Shown in pieces: positions 25,005 through 33,489 of a stretch of 64,000 nucleotides of DNA. The stretch lies in NCBI RefSeq assembly GCF_028743495.1, contig NZ_CP117968.1, one strand, 5' to 3'. The DNA comes from Allobacillus halotolerans (GTDB lineage Bacteria > Bacillota > Bacilli > Bacillales > Alkalibacillaceae). Under the pieces are notes generated by a model, which was not told where the DNA came from, made no database searches, and saw nothing but the letters and a program-made list of their open reading frames with translations. Both the position numbers and the translations under genes were made by a program. The first letter of the stretch is position 1. Every line of letters begins with the position of its first letter.

Positions 25005-25518
25005 TGTCTTCGCCTACTTTTTCCAAGTAATCGTTGATCAATTTCTCTTGTTCTGTTTCAGAAAGTTCTTTTTCAATCACTTTGCTGGCAATCTGAACAG
25101 ATAGACTACCCACTTGAGTTTGTAGGGCTTGAATTGCCTTGTCACGCTCTTGTTCGATCTCAAGACGCGCGTTTTCTTTGATACGTGCGGCCTCTTCTTT
25201 TGCGGCTTTGATTAAGTCTGCTTGCTGATTTTTTGCAGTTTCGTTAGCGTCATCAATGATTTGTTGCGCGTTTTGACGTGTGTTTTTCAACTCGTCATTC
25301 GCTTCATTCATGAGCCGTTTTGCTTCTTGGTTGCTTTGTTCTGCTTGATCTATTTCACTCGCGATATGTTGTTCACGCTCTTGCATGACATTCATCAGCG
25401 GTTTCCAAGCGAACTTGGTAATCAACGCCAATAGAATGATAAACGTAATTAACTGGATAATCATATCTCCAAAAAGTAACCCATTGGCAGCACCAATGAT
25501 CAATGCTTGGTCTAGCAC
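24997..25518 (-). CDS. atpF: ATP synthase subunit b
   Basis: The 173-residue peripheral-stalk protein: an N-terminal membrane helix (FGDMIIQLITFIILLALITKF) followed by a long charged coiled coil (ASEIDQAEQSNQEAKRLMNE and onward), which dimerises and binds delta. A GTG eight bases after AAGGAG is the best start; a GTG three codons earlier overlaps the ribosome-binding site. Confidence 0.95.
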   Translation of the reverse strand: MLDQALIIGAANGLLFGDMIIQLITFIILLALITKFAWKPLMNVMQEREQHIASEIDQAEQSNQEAKRLMNEANDELKNTRQNAQQIIDDANETAKNQQADLIKAAKEEAARIKENARLEIEQERDKAIQALQTQVGSLSVQIASKVIEKELSETEQEKLINDYLEKVGEDNE

Positions 25519-25625
25519 GGCTTTCACTCCTTTCGCCTATTCTTCTATAAGGCTTCACACGGAAAACGATGTTTCAAAAAACAGCTTGTTTTCGCATGCT
25601 CTCTTTAATCTTTCGCGTACAAATG

Positions 25626-25656
25626 AATGGCGAAGCTTCTGAGCGACTCCGCCATT
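25626..25656 (-). other. Intercistronic hairpin atpE-atpF
   Basis: AATGGCG and CGCCATT pair across a 17-base loop in the 150-base gap between atpE and atpF. No T-run. atpE is the most highly needed product (a ring of about ten copies), so a stabilising 3' hairpin is a reasonable inference. Confidence 0.5.
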
Positions 25657-25676
25657 ATTTTGATGTATTCATTCGA

Positions 25677-25886
25677 CTACATTACCATAAAGGCAATAAC
25701 AACGGCGATAATTGGAACCGCCTCAACCAACGCAACCCCGATAAACATTGTTGTTTGTAGGGCACCACGCAATTCTGGCTGACGAGAAATACCCTCTACT
25801 GTACGAGATACGATCAAACCGTTACCTACACCAGCACCTAGTGCCGCTAAACCTACTGCAATTGCAGCTGCTACTGCTCCTGTCAT
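25677..25886 (-). CDS. atpE: ATP synthase subunit c
   Basis: The 69-residue proteolipid forming the rotor ring. Two membrane helices flank the polar loop SRTVEGISRQPELRG. The ion-binding carboxylate is the Glu in GVALVEAVPII. Helix 1 has no glutamine at the sodium-ligand position, and Glu is followed by Ala rather than Ser/Thr, so proton coupling is inferred. The alkaliphile PxxEP motif around the Glu is absent. Confidence 0.97.
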   Translation of the reverse strand: MTGAVAAAIAVGLAALGAGVGNGLIVSRTVEGISRQPELRGALQTTMFIGVALVEAVPIIAVVIAFMVM

Positions 25887-25933
25887 TGAAAATTCCTCCT
25901 CTTGGATATTAGAAATTAGTGTTTTTTTATGAA

Positions 25934-26656
25934 TTAATGGTCATCGCTCACTTTGTGCGACATATAAACCATTGTTAACATAACGAAGATAAATGCTTGG
26001 ATTGCAGCAATGAATAGTTTAAATCCTTGCCAAGCAATTGTTGGCACAATTCCTCCAACAAATCCAAGTGTACCGGAAGCCATCAGACCGATCAGTAAGG
26101 TCAATAGAACTTCCCCTGCAAACATGTTTCCGTAAAGACGCATTCCGAGCGTAAGCGTATTCGCAAACTCCTCAATGATTTTTAACGGAAACAAGAGTGG
26201 AACGGGTGTGAAAAAATCTTTAACATATCCTTTTCCACCTTTGAGTTTGATGCCGTAGTAATGGGTTAATGCTACTACCATTACGGCAAGAGTCAATGTA
26301 ATACTCGGGTCAGCTGTTGGTGATTTCCACCATAAATCCCCGTCATACACGACCATAAACATGATACCAAGTAAGTTACCTATAAAGATGTAGAATAACA
26401 ATGTTAGCCCGAGTGGTAGGAATTGCTTCCCTGTTTTCCAATCCATTGTACTGCTGACCATTCCACGTACGAAGTCGACAATCCATTCCATAAAGTTCTG
26501 GAACCCACTCGGTTTCCGCTGGAGTTTCCGACTCCCTATAATCGCGATTATTAATACGATCAGTGAGGATACGAGAACCATCATTACGTTGGATAGATTG
26601 AAATCGAGCCAACTGATCCCAAAGAGATCTTCATATATAGGTGCACCGTGATCCAA
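25934..26656 (-). CDS. atpB: ATP synthase subunit a
   Basis: The 240-residue proton-channel subunit. LDHGAPIYEDLFGISWLDFN starts at a TTG; an ATG two codons earlier sits too close to AAGGGG. The essential arginine is in NTLTLGMRLYGNMFAGEVLL, and AWQGFKLFIAAIQAFIFVML is the last channel helix. The position equivalent to the alkaliphile lysine (FAKE in those proteins) is Gly (FAGE), as in B. subtilis, which argues against an extreme alkaliphile. Confidence 0.96.
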   Translation of the reverse strand: MDHGAPIYEDLFGISWLDFNLSNVMMVLVSSLIVLIIAIIGSRKLQRKPSGFQNFMEWIVDFVRGMVSSTMDWKTGKQFLPLGLTLLFYIFIGNLLGIMFMVVYDGDLWWKSPTADPSITLTLAVMVVALTHYYGIKLKGGKGYVKDFFTPVPLLFPLKIIEEFANTLTLGMRLYGNMFAGEVLLTLLIGLMASGTLGFVGGIVPTIAWQGFKLFIAAIQAFIFVMLTMVYMSHKVSDDH

Positions 26657-26658
26657 AA

Positions 26659-27048
26659 TCATTCACCCCTTTTCGTACTGGTAGTCTTTTTACTACTGAA
26701 AATAAAATCTATCATAATGACTAAGTATGGTGTCATTAAACCCACAACTGCTGCGATAATGTGGAATTGCTCCGGATATCGTAGAATGATGACGACAACC
26801 AATGCGGCTGCAGCAAATCTGGAAAGTGTTCCAAATGATTTCGCCGTCTGATTGTTTGCTGCTTTTTCTCCCATGATATCAATCTTCTTTTGAAGTAAAA
26901 ACAGATTGAAAAAGCCGGCGACAATTCCGATGATCAAGCTTTGAAAAATGACTTGGTAATCTGTAAATCCCCAACCGATCACGGAGATGGCGAGCAGATA
27001 CAACATCCATTTTCGTTGCCTATTGATCATCACTGAGTAGTTATTCAC
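26659..27048 (-). CDS. atpI: ATP synthase subunit I (AtpI)
   Basis: A 129-residue protein with four membrane segments, encoded first in most Bacillus atp operons. AtpI assists c-ring assembly and, with AtpZ, has been linked to Mg2+/Ca2+ transport. Sequence similarity is low as usual for the family; the call rests on topology (segments about 15-30, 32-52, 70-88, 95-118), position and overlap with atpZ. GTG start overlapping the end of atpZ by eight bases. Confidence 0.88.
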   Translation of the reverse strand: MNNYSVMINRQRKWMLYLLAISVIGWGFTDYQVIFQSLIIGIVAGFFNLFLLQKKIDIMGEKAANNQTAKSFGTLSRFAAAALVVVIILRYPEQFHIIAAVVGLMTPYLVIMIDFIFSSKKTTSTKRGE

Positions 27049-27268
27049 GATGATTGTCCCCCATTAATTGATTGACGAGGTAGATCATCCCATAGACACC
27101 TGCGGCTAAGCCGATCAACAATCCTACTAACAGAAACCAAGGACTCGTACCAAAATAACTGTCGAGCCAGCGTCCTGAAAATATGCCAACAATTGTCGAA
27201 CCCGACAAATAGCTTAGAATCGTTGTAGTAATGGCAATCCCGCGAAACGGTTTTCCATTCATAGACAT
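27041..27268 (-). CDS. atpZ: AtpZ/AtpI-family protein
   Basis: A 75-residue protein with two membrane helices; the motif GRWLDSYFGTSPWFLLVGLL and GLAAGVYGMIYLV is the AtpZ/AtpI (Mg2+ uptake P-type associated) signature. It is the first gene of the operon. A second ATG two codons in is an alternative start. atpZ upstream of atpI is best known from alkaliphilic Bacillus, where it supports growth at low Mg2+. Confidence 0.88.
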   Translation of the reverse strand: MSMNGKPFRGIAITTTILSYLSGSTIVGIFSGRWLDSYFGTSPWFLLVGLLIGLAAGVYGMIYLVNQLMGDNHRE

Positions 27269-27341
27269 ACCTGCCAGTCCAGCCTGTCCTTATTATGCAG
27301 ATGTTCTAGAACTCACTAAAAAGATTCACACATGGTTTCGG

Positions 27342-27376
27342 CCGAAAAAACAGGGTGAATAGCGTCGTTTTTTCGG
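27342..27376 (-). other. Hairpin in the atp operon leader
   Basis: CCGAAAAAAC and GTTTTTTCGG form a perfect 10-bp stem with a 15-base loop, about 75 bases before atpZ and inside the predicted 5' untranslated region. The right arm contains a T-run on the coding strand, so it could attenuate transcription. Confidence 0.55.
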
Positions 27377-27473
27377 ATATTTTGCTTGGGACCATATGTA
27401 CATTCGTCATCTGAAATCCGTGTGCTTTTCAATAAGATTTTCGGTTGAAAGCCTTATCATTCCACACTAAGTT

Positions 27474-27502
27474 AGAATACAATAACCCCTAATATAAGTC
27501 AA
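27474..27502 (-). promoter_or_regulatory. Probable SigA promoter of the atp operon
   Basis: On the minus strand TTGACT and TATTCT are separated by exactly 17 bp. Transcription would start about 200 bases upstream of atpZ, giving a long leader that includes one isolated GGGACCATAT repeat unit and the hairpin at 27342. Confidence 0.7.
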
Positions 27503-27753
27503 TCTATTTTGGGTTCAAAATAAAACAACTTTGTGACAAACATCACATTTTTAATTGGGTCGTTTTTTACAATGATTATTGTCTTGGTGGTTGATGCTTT
27601 TTGTCGATTATGGACGAATGGTTTTTTCTTTTTTTAGATTAGGCTTTTGTTATAAGTGTTATATGGTGGAGATCTCCTGGTTTGTGCGTACAACGATCCG
27701 ATTTTCGCGGGCGACAATCCGATGAACGTGGCGAGCCACAAAATAAAGTAGAT

Positions 27754-27775
27754 CATTTTTGCCGAGGCAAAAATG
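27754..27775. other. Hairpin beside array 5 (CATTTTTG/CAAAAATG family)
   Basis: CATTTTTGCC and GGCAAAAATG form a perfect 10-bp inverted repeat around GA, followed by a T-run. It lies about 70 bases before array 5, on the 5' side of its unit orientation, and has the same arms as the hairpins at 7307 and 58669. Confidence 0.75.
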
Positions 27776-27839
27776 TACTTTTTTTTAAGATTTTTTCCGA
27801 GATCTTGCGGTTGAACGGAGGTGTCTTGATTGCTGGCTG

Positions 27840-28375
27840 CTCGATTAAAAGATGCAGCCGCCTGATAAACGCGGCGAGCCGCCCGACAAAGCGCTCCAAC
27901 CGCCCGATAAACGCGGCGAGCCGCTCGACAAAACGTTCCAACCGCTCGATAAACGTGCCGAGCCACCCGACAAAACGCTCCAACCGCTCGACAAACGCAC
28001 CGAGCCGCCCGACAAAGCGTTCCAACCGCTCGACAAACGCACCGAGCCGCCCGACAAAGCGCTCCAACCGCTCGACAAACGCACCGAGCCGCCCGACAAA
28101 GCGCTCCAACCGCTCGACAAACGCACCGAGCCGCCCGACAAAGCGCTCCAACCGCTCGACAAACGCACCGAGCCGCCCGACAAAGCGCTCCAACCGCTCG
28201 ACAAACGCACCGAGCCGCCCGACAAAGCGCTCCAACCGCTCGACAAACGCACCGAGCCGCCCGACAAAGCGCTCCAACCGCTCGACAAACGCACCGAGTC
28301 GCCCGACAAAGCGCTCCAACCGCTCGACAAACGCACCGAGCCGCCCGACAAAGCGCTCCAACCGCTCGATAATTC
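27840..28375. repeat. Tandem array 5: highly homogeneous 42-bp dimers of 21-nt units
   Basis: About 12 dimers alternate CCGCTCGACAAACGCACC and CCGCCCGACAAAGCGCTCC; the central nine or so copies are nearly identical, implying recent expansion or conversion. The array lies between the protease gene and the atp promoter. Because the unit is 21 nt and lacks stop codons, frames of roughly 200-260 codons are open on both strands; all are repetitive, overlap one another, and none has a credible start or ribosome-binding site, so I do not call proteins. GC content is far above the neighbourhood. Confidence 0.95.
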
Positions 28376-28545
28376 ACAGACGAATGCTTGTGCAGAAGGC
28401 CTAACTTCAATAGTCTTCATAAAATCTTCAACAGTCAGCGGGCCAACTTGAGCAGTCAGCGGACCAACTTCAGCAGTCAAACTTCAGTGTCAGTCATCGG
28501 ATCTCCGTTTACTTGATTCTGTTTCCTTCAAGTCTAACCCGTCAT

Positions 28546-30660
28546 TTAAGAACTCAACTGAACCTCTGAGGTATATGTTTTTCCATTTTGGACGACTTGG
28601 ACGACAAGGTATTGGCTTGACTCGCTTATTTCGTCAATACGGATGGTCTCTTGGAATTTCCCTTCATTAATATCGCTTTTTTCAAGTAGCGATTTTGTTT
28701 CGGAAAAATCTCCTGTAACGATTGCGACCTCCAGTTGTTCGACGTCTTCAGCCAAGTATACGGATAAGTTAAATTCATTTTCCGTAAATGGTATAGGCTC
28801 CAATTCGATTCCAGATATACGTGGATAATCTGCTTCATCCGTCACGAATGTATATGGTAGTGATACAAGTTCGTCACCAACGTTGACGTGGAAGTAGCCT
28901 TCAAAAATCTCTTCCGATAGTCGGTCAGTCGATACACGCAGTTCAACTGGAAAGCTTTTCGATGTGCCGGGTGCAATCTCTGTTGTGAATGGTAACTTCC
29001 ACTGGATTCCTGGTTGCTTTCTCGGAATCTCCCACCGGACAAGCACCGGCTCTTCTTCATGATTTTCAATCGTTACTGAGCGTTGAATGGTTTGATCATC
29101 TTGATCGACTTTCCCAAAATGAATCGCTTTATTTTTTACAGTGAAGTCGCCCTCTAAACTACTCGCAATATCCGCTACTCCCGCCCCTTGGTCAATGGCA
29201 GATTGGTTGAGTTCATCGATCGGATTGGCATGAGAGATCAAGCGGTTTTTTAACTCTTCTGGTGATGCGTCCGGGTCTTTTTCAATTAATAGTGCGAGAA
29301 GGCCTGACACATAAGGTGCCGCCATGCTCGTCCCTTGCAATTCGGCATAGCCGCCGGGAACGGTACTCAAAATGTTCACGCCCGGTGCAATGATATCCGG
29401 TTTGCTCTCCCAGTTTGAAGTGACCGGACCACGCGAGCTAAATGTCGCAAGCTTGTCCGTCAACTCTTCATATTTTGTCGTAAACCATTTGCCGGCATTT
29501 TTTAATTGGCTCGCATCTTCTGTTGAAACATAGGCTACAGGAATCGGCAGTTCAACAAACTCCCAAGAATTCGGGTCTTCCTCACTGTACACAATGACCG
29601 CTGATGCGCCTTTTTCCATGATCGCCGCCATCATTTCCAGATACGTCTTTTCTTTTTCAATTAAAATCACACGGTCGTTGATGCTTTTTTCCAATTCCTC
29701 AACAGATGAGACTGTCTCTAATGGCATTCGTTTAGAAAAATTCCAAGCAGGACTCAAAGGAACTTGTGCTAAATCGATTCGATACGAATTGGCCAGTTCG
29801 ATATATGGTTGATGCTGCACTGGCGCATAGGCTCCCACGGACATCGCTTTCTCTGCCGTCGCTGGTGAACCGACCGTCCATAAATCAGGGCCGCTATTTC
29901 CATTTGCTACAACGACGGGAACACCCAACTCGACCGCACGATTGACCGCTTCTGTCATGGGACTATCGGGACTGTTCACTTCGTTTCCAAGGGACAAATT
30001 GATGACGTCCATCCCATCGTCAACGGCTTCTTCAAGTGCTGCGATAATTTCAGCCGTCGTTCCTGTCCCACCTGGGCCAAGTGCACGATAAGCATAAATT
30101 TCAGCATCCGGAGCGACACCGGTGATCTCCCCTTTTGCTGCAATAATGCCTGCCACATGTGTTCCATGCATCGTCGGCACGCCTTGTTCAATCGTCGTTT
30201 CCATCGGGTCTTCGTCGAAATCAACCGTGTCGAAGCCCGCTTGGTAATTCGCCTCCAGATCAGCATGTGTATAATCAATGCCTGTATCGATGACACCGAC
30301 TTTTACGTTTTTACCTGTTTGCTCAATGTCTTCTGGATGATAGTTTGCTTTTGGTAAGGCTGAATTTTTTGTATGGGCGTGAGGCACTTGATACGTTTGT
30401 GCCGAGTGAATGGTTGTGACGAACGTTTCTTCATATAATTGCTCGATGTGCCGCTCTTTCCCTTGAACGGCAACCGCTTCAAGCAGCGTGTCATACATAT
30501 GAAGAACTTCAATGAATGGATAATCTTTTTGCAGGATCGCTTCTAAGTCTTCTGGCGCATTTTCCATTTCGATGATCCATGTTTGCTCTTCGTCTGCTTG
30601 GACGATGTTGGGTAAAAAAATTAGCGCAATGATTAGTGTCATGCAGAATTTCTTATGCAA
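28546..30660 (-). CDS. Secreted subtilisin-like serine protease (S8, Vpr-like)
   Basis: A protein of about 704 residues. A signal peptide (MTLIIALIFLPNIVQA region) is followed by an inhibitor-I9-like propeptide, then the S8 domain with the triad Asp 125 (VGVIDTGIDY), His 168 (MHGTHVAGIIA) and Ser 445 (LQGTSMAAPYVSG). A PA insertion (about residues 320-400) and an Fn3-like C-terminal region follow, as in Vpr. It should degrade extracellular protein or peptides. Start: TTG behind GGAGGTGAG, because the upstream ATG lies before that site. It lies between upp/membrane protein and atp, where B. subtilis has nothing, so it is an accessory insertion. There are no cell-wall anchoring motifs. Confidence 0.92.
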   Translation of the reverse strand: MHKKFCMTLIIALIFLPNIVQADEEQTWIIEMENAPEDLEAILQKDYPFIEVLHMYDTLLEAVAVQGKERHIEQLYEETFVTTIHSAQTYQVPHAHTKNSALPKANYHPEDIEQTGKNVKVGVIDTGIDYTHADLEANYQAGFDTVDFDEDPMETTIEQGVPTMHGTHVAGIIAAKGEITGVAPDAEIYAYRALGPGGTGTTAEIIAALEEAVDDGMDVINLSLGNEVNSPDSPMTEAVNRAVELGVPVVVANGNSGPDLWTVGSPATAEKAMSVGAYAPVQHQPYIELANSYRIDLAQVPLSPAWNFSKRMPLETVSSVEELEKSINDRVILIEKEKTYLEMMAAIMEKGASAVIVYSEEDPNSWEFVELPIPVAYVSTEDASQLKNAGKWFTTKYEELTDKLATFSSRGPVTSNWESKPDIIAPGVNILSTVPGGYAELQGTSMAAPYVSGLLALLIEKDPDASPEELKNRLISHANPIDELNQSAIDQGAGVADIASSLEGDFTVKNKAIHFGKVDQDDQTIQRSVTIENHEEEPVLVRWEIPRKQPGIQWKLPFTTEIAPGTSKSFPVELRVSTDRLSEEIFEGYFHVNVGDELVSLPYTFVTDEADYPRISGIELEPIPFTENEFNLSVYLAEDVEQLEVAIVTGDFSETKSLLEKSDINEGKFQETIRIDEISESSQYLVVQVVQNGKTYTSEVQLSS

Positions 30661-30725
30661 CAACTCACCTCCGTTTCGCTCGGAGTTTAGTTTGTGCAAT
30701 TAATGGAAATTCATGAGAGCGATTC

Positions 30726-31442
30726 TTATGTATGAAAATAAAACGTAACTAAGATGAAGGTCAACATGAGGTGAACGTGATCTGCTTCTTCGACTGTTGG
30801 CTGATAAGTGAATTGATAACCTTTTCCTCTGTAACCCCTACCGATTAACCTGTCATCGGCATATAACTCAACACCATCACTCATTCCATACGTGTGAAAT
30901 TGATAGTGTCTGCCCTCTATATTTGCTTCCAGTATTCCTTTTAACTTACTCGCATTTTTCATAGAAAGATCTGTTTGTACACGGCCAATTGCTTCCCTGT
31001 TTTTTTGAAGAATCCATTGATCATTTCCCAAAAGTTTATTTTCCTCTTGATTGACGAAAGCGAAATGGTCCCCATTCTCCATCTTTGCTTCTAGGTTTAA
31101 ATACCAACGACCGGTGGAGCGCATGATATCGGCAATAAACATTTTCCAAGGAGATCTGTAAATTCTGCGGAAATTTCCTTTGCATTGTTGATGTGCATAA
31201 ATTGGTTTCCAATTTGGCGTAATCGCATTTCCTAGCCGGAACATCCATTTCCCTTCACTGTTGAACGGTTGAAATGCTTGGTCTCTTCTCGTTTGATTTC
31301 GCAGAAAAAAGTAAAGGAGCACCGCAACCACCGGAAACACCAGCAAGATTGCGAGTTGGTAAAGTTCAAATTTGTCTAAGATGATAAATCTTAATGAAAG
31401 TCCAATCATTCCTGCTACAAAAAGACTTAATAAATATCCCAC
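30726..31442 (-). CDS. Membrane protein with tubby/LURP-like beta domain, unknown function
   Basis: A 238-residue protein: two N-terminal membrane helices (residues about 2-20 and 28-48), then a soluble beta-rich region (KWMFRLGNAITPNWKPIYAH, RWYLNLEAKMENGDHFAFVN, LYADDRLIGRGYRGKGYQFT) that resembles the repeated strand pattern of tubby C-terminal/LURP-one-like proteins found in Bacillus. It ends in another hydrophobic stretch (HLMLTFILVTFYF). GTG start after AAGGGG. It stands between upp and the protease gene; I cannot assign a role. Confidence 0.55.
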   Translation of the reverse strand: MGYLLSLFVAGMIGLSLRFIILDKFELYQLAILLVFPVVAVLLYFFLRNQTRRDQAFQPFNSEGKWMFRLGNAITPNWKPIYAHQQCKGNFRRIYRSPWKMFIADIMRSTGRWYLNLEAKMENGDHFAFVNQEENKLLGNDQWILQKNREAIGRVQTDLSMKNASKLKGILEANIEGRHYQFHTYGMSDGVELYADDRLIGRGYRGKGYQFTYQPTVEEADHVHLMLTFILVTFYFHT

Positions 31443-31504
31443 AACATACCCCTTTCAGCTCATAGTCCGTACATCAATTTTATTATGACACAAGTGTATA
31501 TCAT

Positions 31505-31538
31505 AAAAAAAGCCGATCTCCGAGAAAGAGATCAGCCG
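31505..31538 (-). terminator. Intrinsic terminator of upp
   Basis: On the minus strand GGCTGATCTC...GAGATCGGCT followed by TTTTTTT, ten bases beyond the stop. Confidence 0.88.
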
Positions 31539-31547
31539 CACCATCTA

Positions 31548-32177
31548 TTATTTTGTACCGAAAAGTCTGTCGCCTGCATCGCCTAAACCTGGAATGATAT
31601 AGCCTTTTTCATTCAGTCTTTCATCAAGTCCTGCAATATAAATATCGATATCTGGATGTGCTTCTTGAACAGCTTCGACGCCTTCTGGTGCTGCAATTAA
31701 ACATACTAAACGAATATGCGTTGCACCGCGTTTTTTCAACGATTCGATCGCTTCAATTGCCGAGCCGCCTGTCGCAAGCATTGGATCGGTTACAATTAAT
31801 TCTCTTTCATGAATATCGGATGGTAATTTCACGTAGTATTCAACTGGTTTTAATGTTTCTGGATCACGGTAGAGACCGATGTGGCCAATTTTTGCGGCTG
31901 GAATTAAGTCAACGATTCCATCAACCATACCTAAACCGGCACGAAGGATTGGAATGATACCTAACTTTTTCCCTGAGAGGACTTTTGATTTTGATTTTTC
32001 AACGGGGGTTTCTATTTCTATTTCTTCTAATGGCAATTCACGAGTGATTTCAAACATCATTAATGCGGATACTTCATCAACCAATTCACGGAAAGCTTTT
32101 GTTCCAGTATTTTTGTCTCTGATGAAAGTGAGTTTATGCTGGATTAACGGGTGATCAAAAACATAAAGTTTTCCCAA
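31548..32177 (-). CDS. upp: Uracil phosphoribosyltransferase
   Basis: A 209-residue pyrimidine salvage enzyme converting uracil and PRPP to UMP. The PRPP loop is IVTDPMLATGGSAIEAIESL; the uracil-binding C-terminus reads GLDERLNEKGYIIPGLGDAG. TTG start behind AAAGGAGC. Monocistronic with its own promoter and terminator. The order glyA-upp-atp of B. subtilis is interrupted here by murB, a membrane protein and a protease. Confidence 0.97.
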   Translation of the reverse strand: MGKLYVFDHPLIQHKLTFIRDKNTGTKAFRELVDEVSALMMFEITRELPLEEIEIETPVEKSKSKVLSGKKLGIIPILRAGLGMVDGIVDLIPAAKIGHIGLYRDPETLKPVEYYVKLPSDIHERELIVTDPMLATGGSAIEAIESLKKRGATHIRLVCLIAAPEGVEAVQEAHPDIDIYIAGLDERLNEKGYIIPGLGDAGDRLFGTK

Positions 32178-32211
32178 TCTGAACAGCTCCTTTTTTTCAC
32201 ATATCCATTGA

Positions 32212-32240
32212 ATTGTAGCGAACTATTGAGCTTATTTCAA
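32212..32240 (-). promoter_or_regulatory. Probable SigA promoter of upp
   Basis: On the minus strand TTGAAA and TACAAT separated by 17 bp, about 35 bases upstream of the upp start. Confidence 0.65.
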
Positions 32241-32383
32241 CAGACATCGACAAATTTAACAAAGTGGAAACTTTCGCACAAATCATTGTTGATTGTGCGC
32301 TTTCGATGAGTAGCTTGTCCAAGCAGAATATATAGAGAAAGAGCCAGAACTATTCCTTTAGCCCAAGCTCTCTCATAGATGTT

Positions 32384-33316
32384 TTATGATTCCGGGTCTT
32401 CTCCGATGATTTTCACTTCACGCTCTAGTTCGACGCCGAACTTATCTTTAACCGTACGTTGCACCATATGAATGACATCAATATATTCGGTCGCAGTTGC
32501 ATGATCTTTATTAATGATGAAGCCGGCGTGTTTTTTCGACACTTCTGCCCCACCGATTCCTTTTCCTTGCAGATCACTGTCTTGGATCAATTTTCCGGCA
32601 AAATAGCCTGGTGGTCTTTTGAAGACACTGCCGCATGATGGGTATTCAAGTGGTTGCTTGGATTCTCGTTTAAATGTCAGATCATCCATAACCGCTTTGA
32701 TATCATCGTAATTCGCTTCTTTTAAATCAAAGCGAGCTTCCATGACGATATAGCCATTGTCCGGAATATTACTCGTGCGGTAGGAAAGGTCCAAATCTTC
32801 CGCTGCCAGTGTTTTTAAATTTCCTTCCCGATCGACGACGACTGCTTCCGTCAAGACATCTTTAATTTCACCGCCATAAGCACCTGCGTTCATAAAGAGC
32901 GCACCGCCTACCGTTCCGGGAATACCACAAGCAAACTCAAGACCACTTAGTGAGTGGCTGAGCGCTTCTCTAGAAGCATCGATAATACGAGCACCACTTT
33001 GAGCGACTAAACGCGTGCCATCTACTTGGATGTCATCAAGTCTTTTCAAACTCAACACAATACCGCGGATCCCGCCATCTTTGATAATCATGTTCGATCC
33101 ATTTCCGATGAGCGTGAACGGAACGTTGTGTTCATTCGCAAATTTGACGACTTGTTCTACTTCCTCGTAACGACTTGCTGTGACGAAAATATCGGCATTC
33201 CCGCCCATTTGTGTATACGTGTGAGCATTAAGCGGCTCATTCACCTTTATATTCTCTGTTTTTACGATTTCAGACAGATCACGGATAAACGCATCATTGA
33301 TTGTAAACACTGTCAT
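32384..33316 (-). CDS. murB: UDP-N-acetylenolpyruvoylglucosamine reductase MurB
   Basis: A 310-residue FAD enzyme that reduces the MurA product to UDP-MurNAc. Typical motifs: NTYTQMGGNAD-like start (HTYTQMGGNADIFV), FTLIGNGSNMIIKDGG for FAD, GLEFACGIPGTVGGALFMNAGAYG, SYRTSNI, and the catalytic serine in YPSCGSVFKRPPG. Type II MurB (Ser-Cys version) as in Gram-positives. AGGAGAG before the ATG. It lies outside the division gene cluster where B. subtilis murB resides, so a second copy elsewhere is possible. Confidence 0.95.
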   Translation of the reverse strand: MTVFTINDAFIRDLSEIVKTENIKVNEPLNAHTYTQMGGNADIFVTASRYEEVEQVVKFANEHNVPFTLIGNGSNMIIKDGGIRGIVLSLKRLDDIQVDGTRLVAQSGARIIDASREALSHSLSGLEFACGIPGTVGGALFMNAGAYGGEIKDVLTEAVVVDREGNLKTLAAEDLDLSYRTSNIPDNGYIVMEARFDLKEANYDDIKAVMDDLTFKRESKQPLEYPSCGSVFKRPPGYFAGKLIQDSDLQGKGIGGAEVSKKHAGFIINKDHATATEYIDVIHMVQRTVKDKFGVELEREVKIIGEDPES

Positions 33317-33489
33317 TTCTCTCCTGACTCTACGCTTATATCTATTGTAGTTTATTCACTCATTCAGTAATTGTTAAACCCTATTTATTCTACCACGAAA
33401 CAGCATGAATGAGCGACTTGTAACAGAATTGAAAGAAATACGTTGTCCTGTTAGTTTAGCATTTTGTAGCGAAAATATGAATATGGCGT

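Noticed and set aside
25566..27100. Sodium-dependent or alkaliphile-type ATP synthase
   Set aside because: The c subunit lacks sodium ligands and the PxxEP motif, and the a subunit has FAGE rather than the alkaliphile FAKE-type lysine; only AtpZ presence pointed that way.
27634..28480. Several overlapping open frames of about 200-260 codons on both strands with arginine- or serine-rich heptad repeats
   Set aside because: They are open in many frames at once because the 21-nt unit contains no stop codon; translations are pure repeat, no start has a ribosome-binding site, and the same effect appears at every array.
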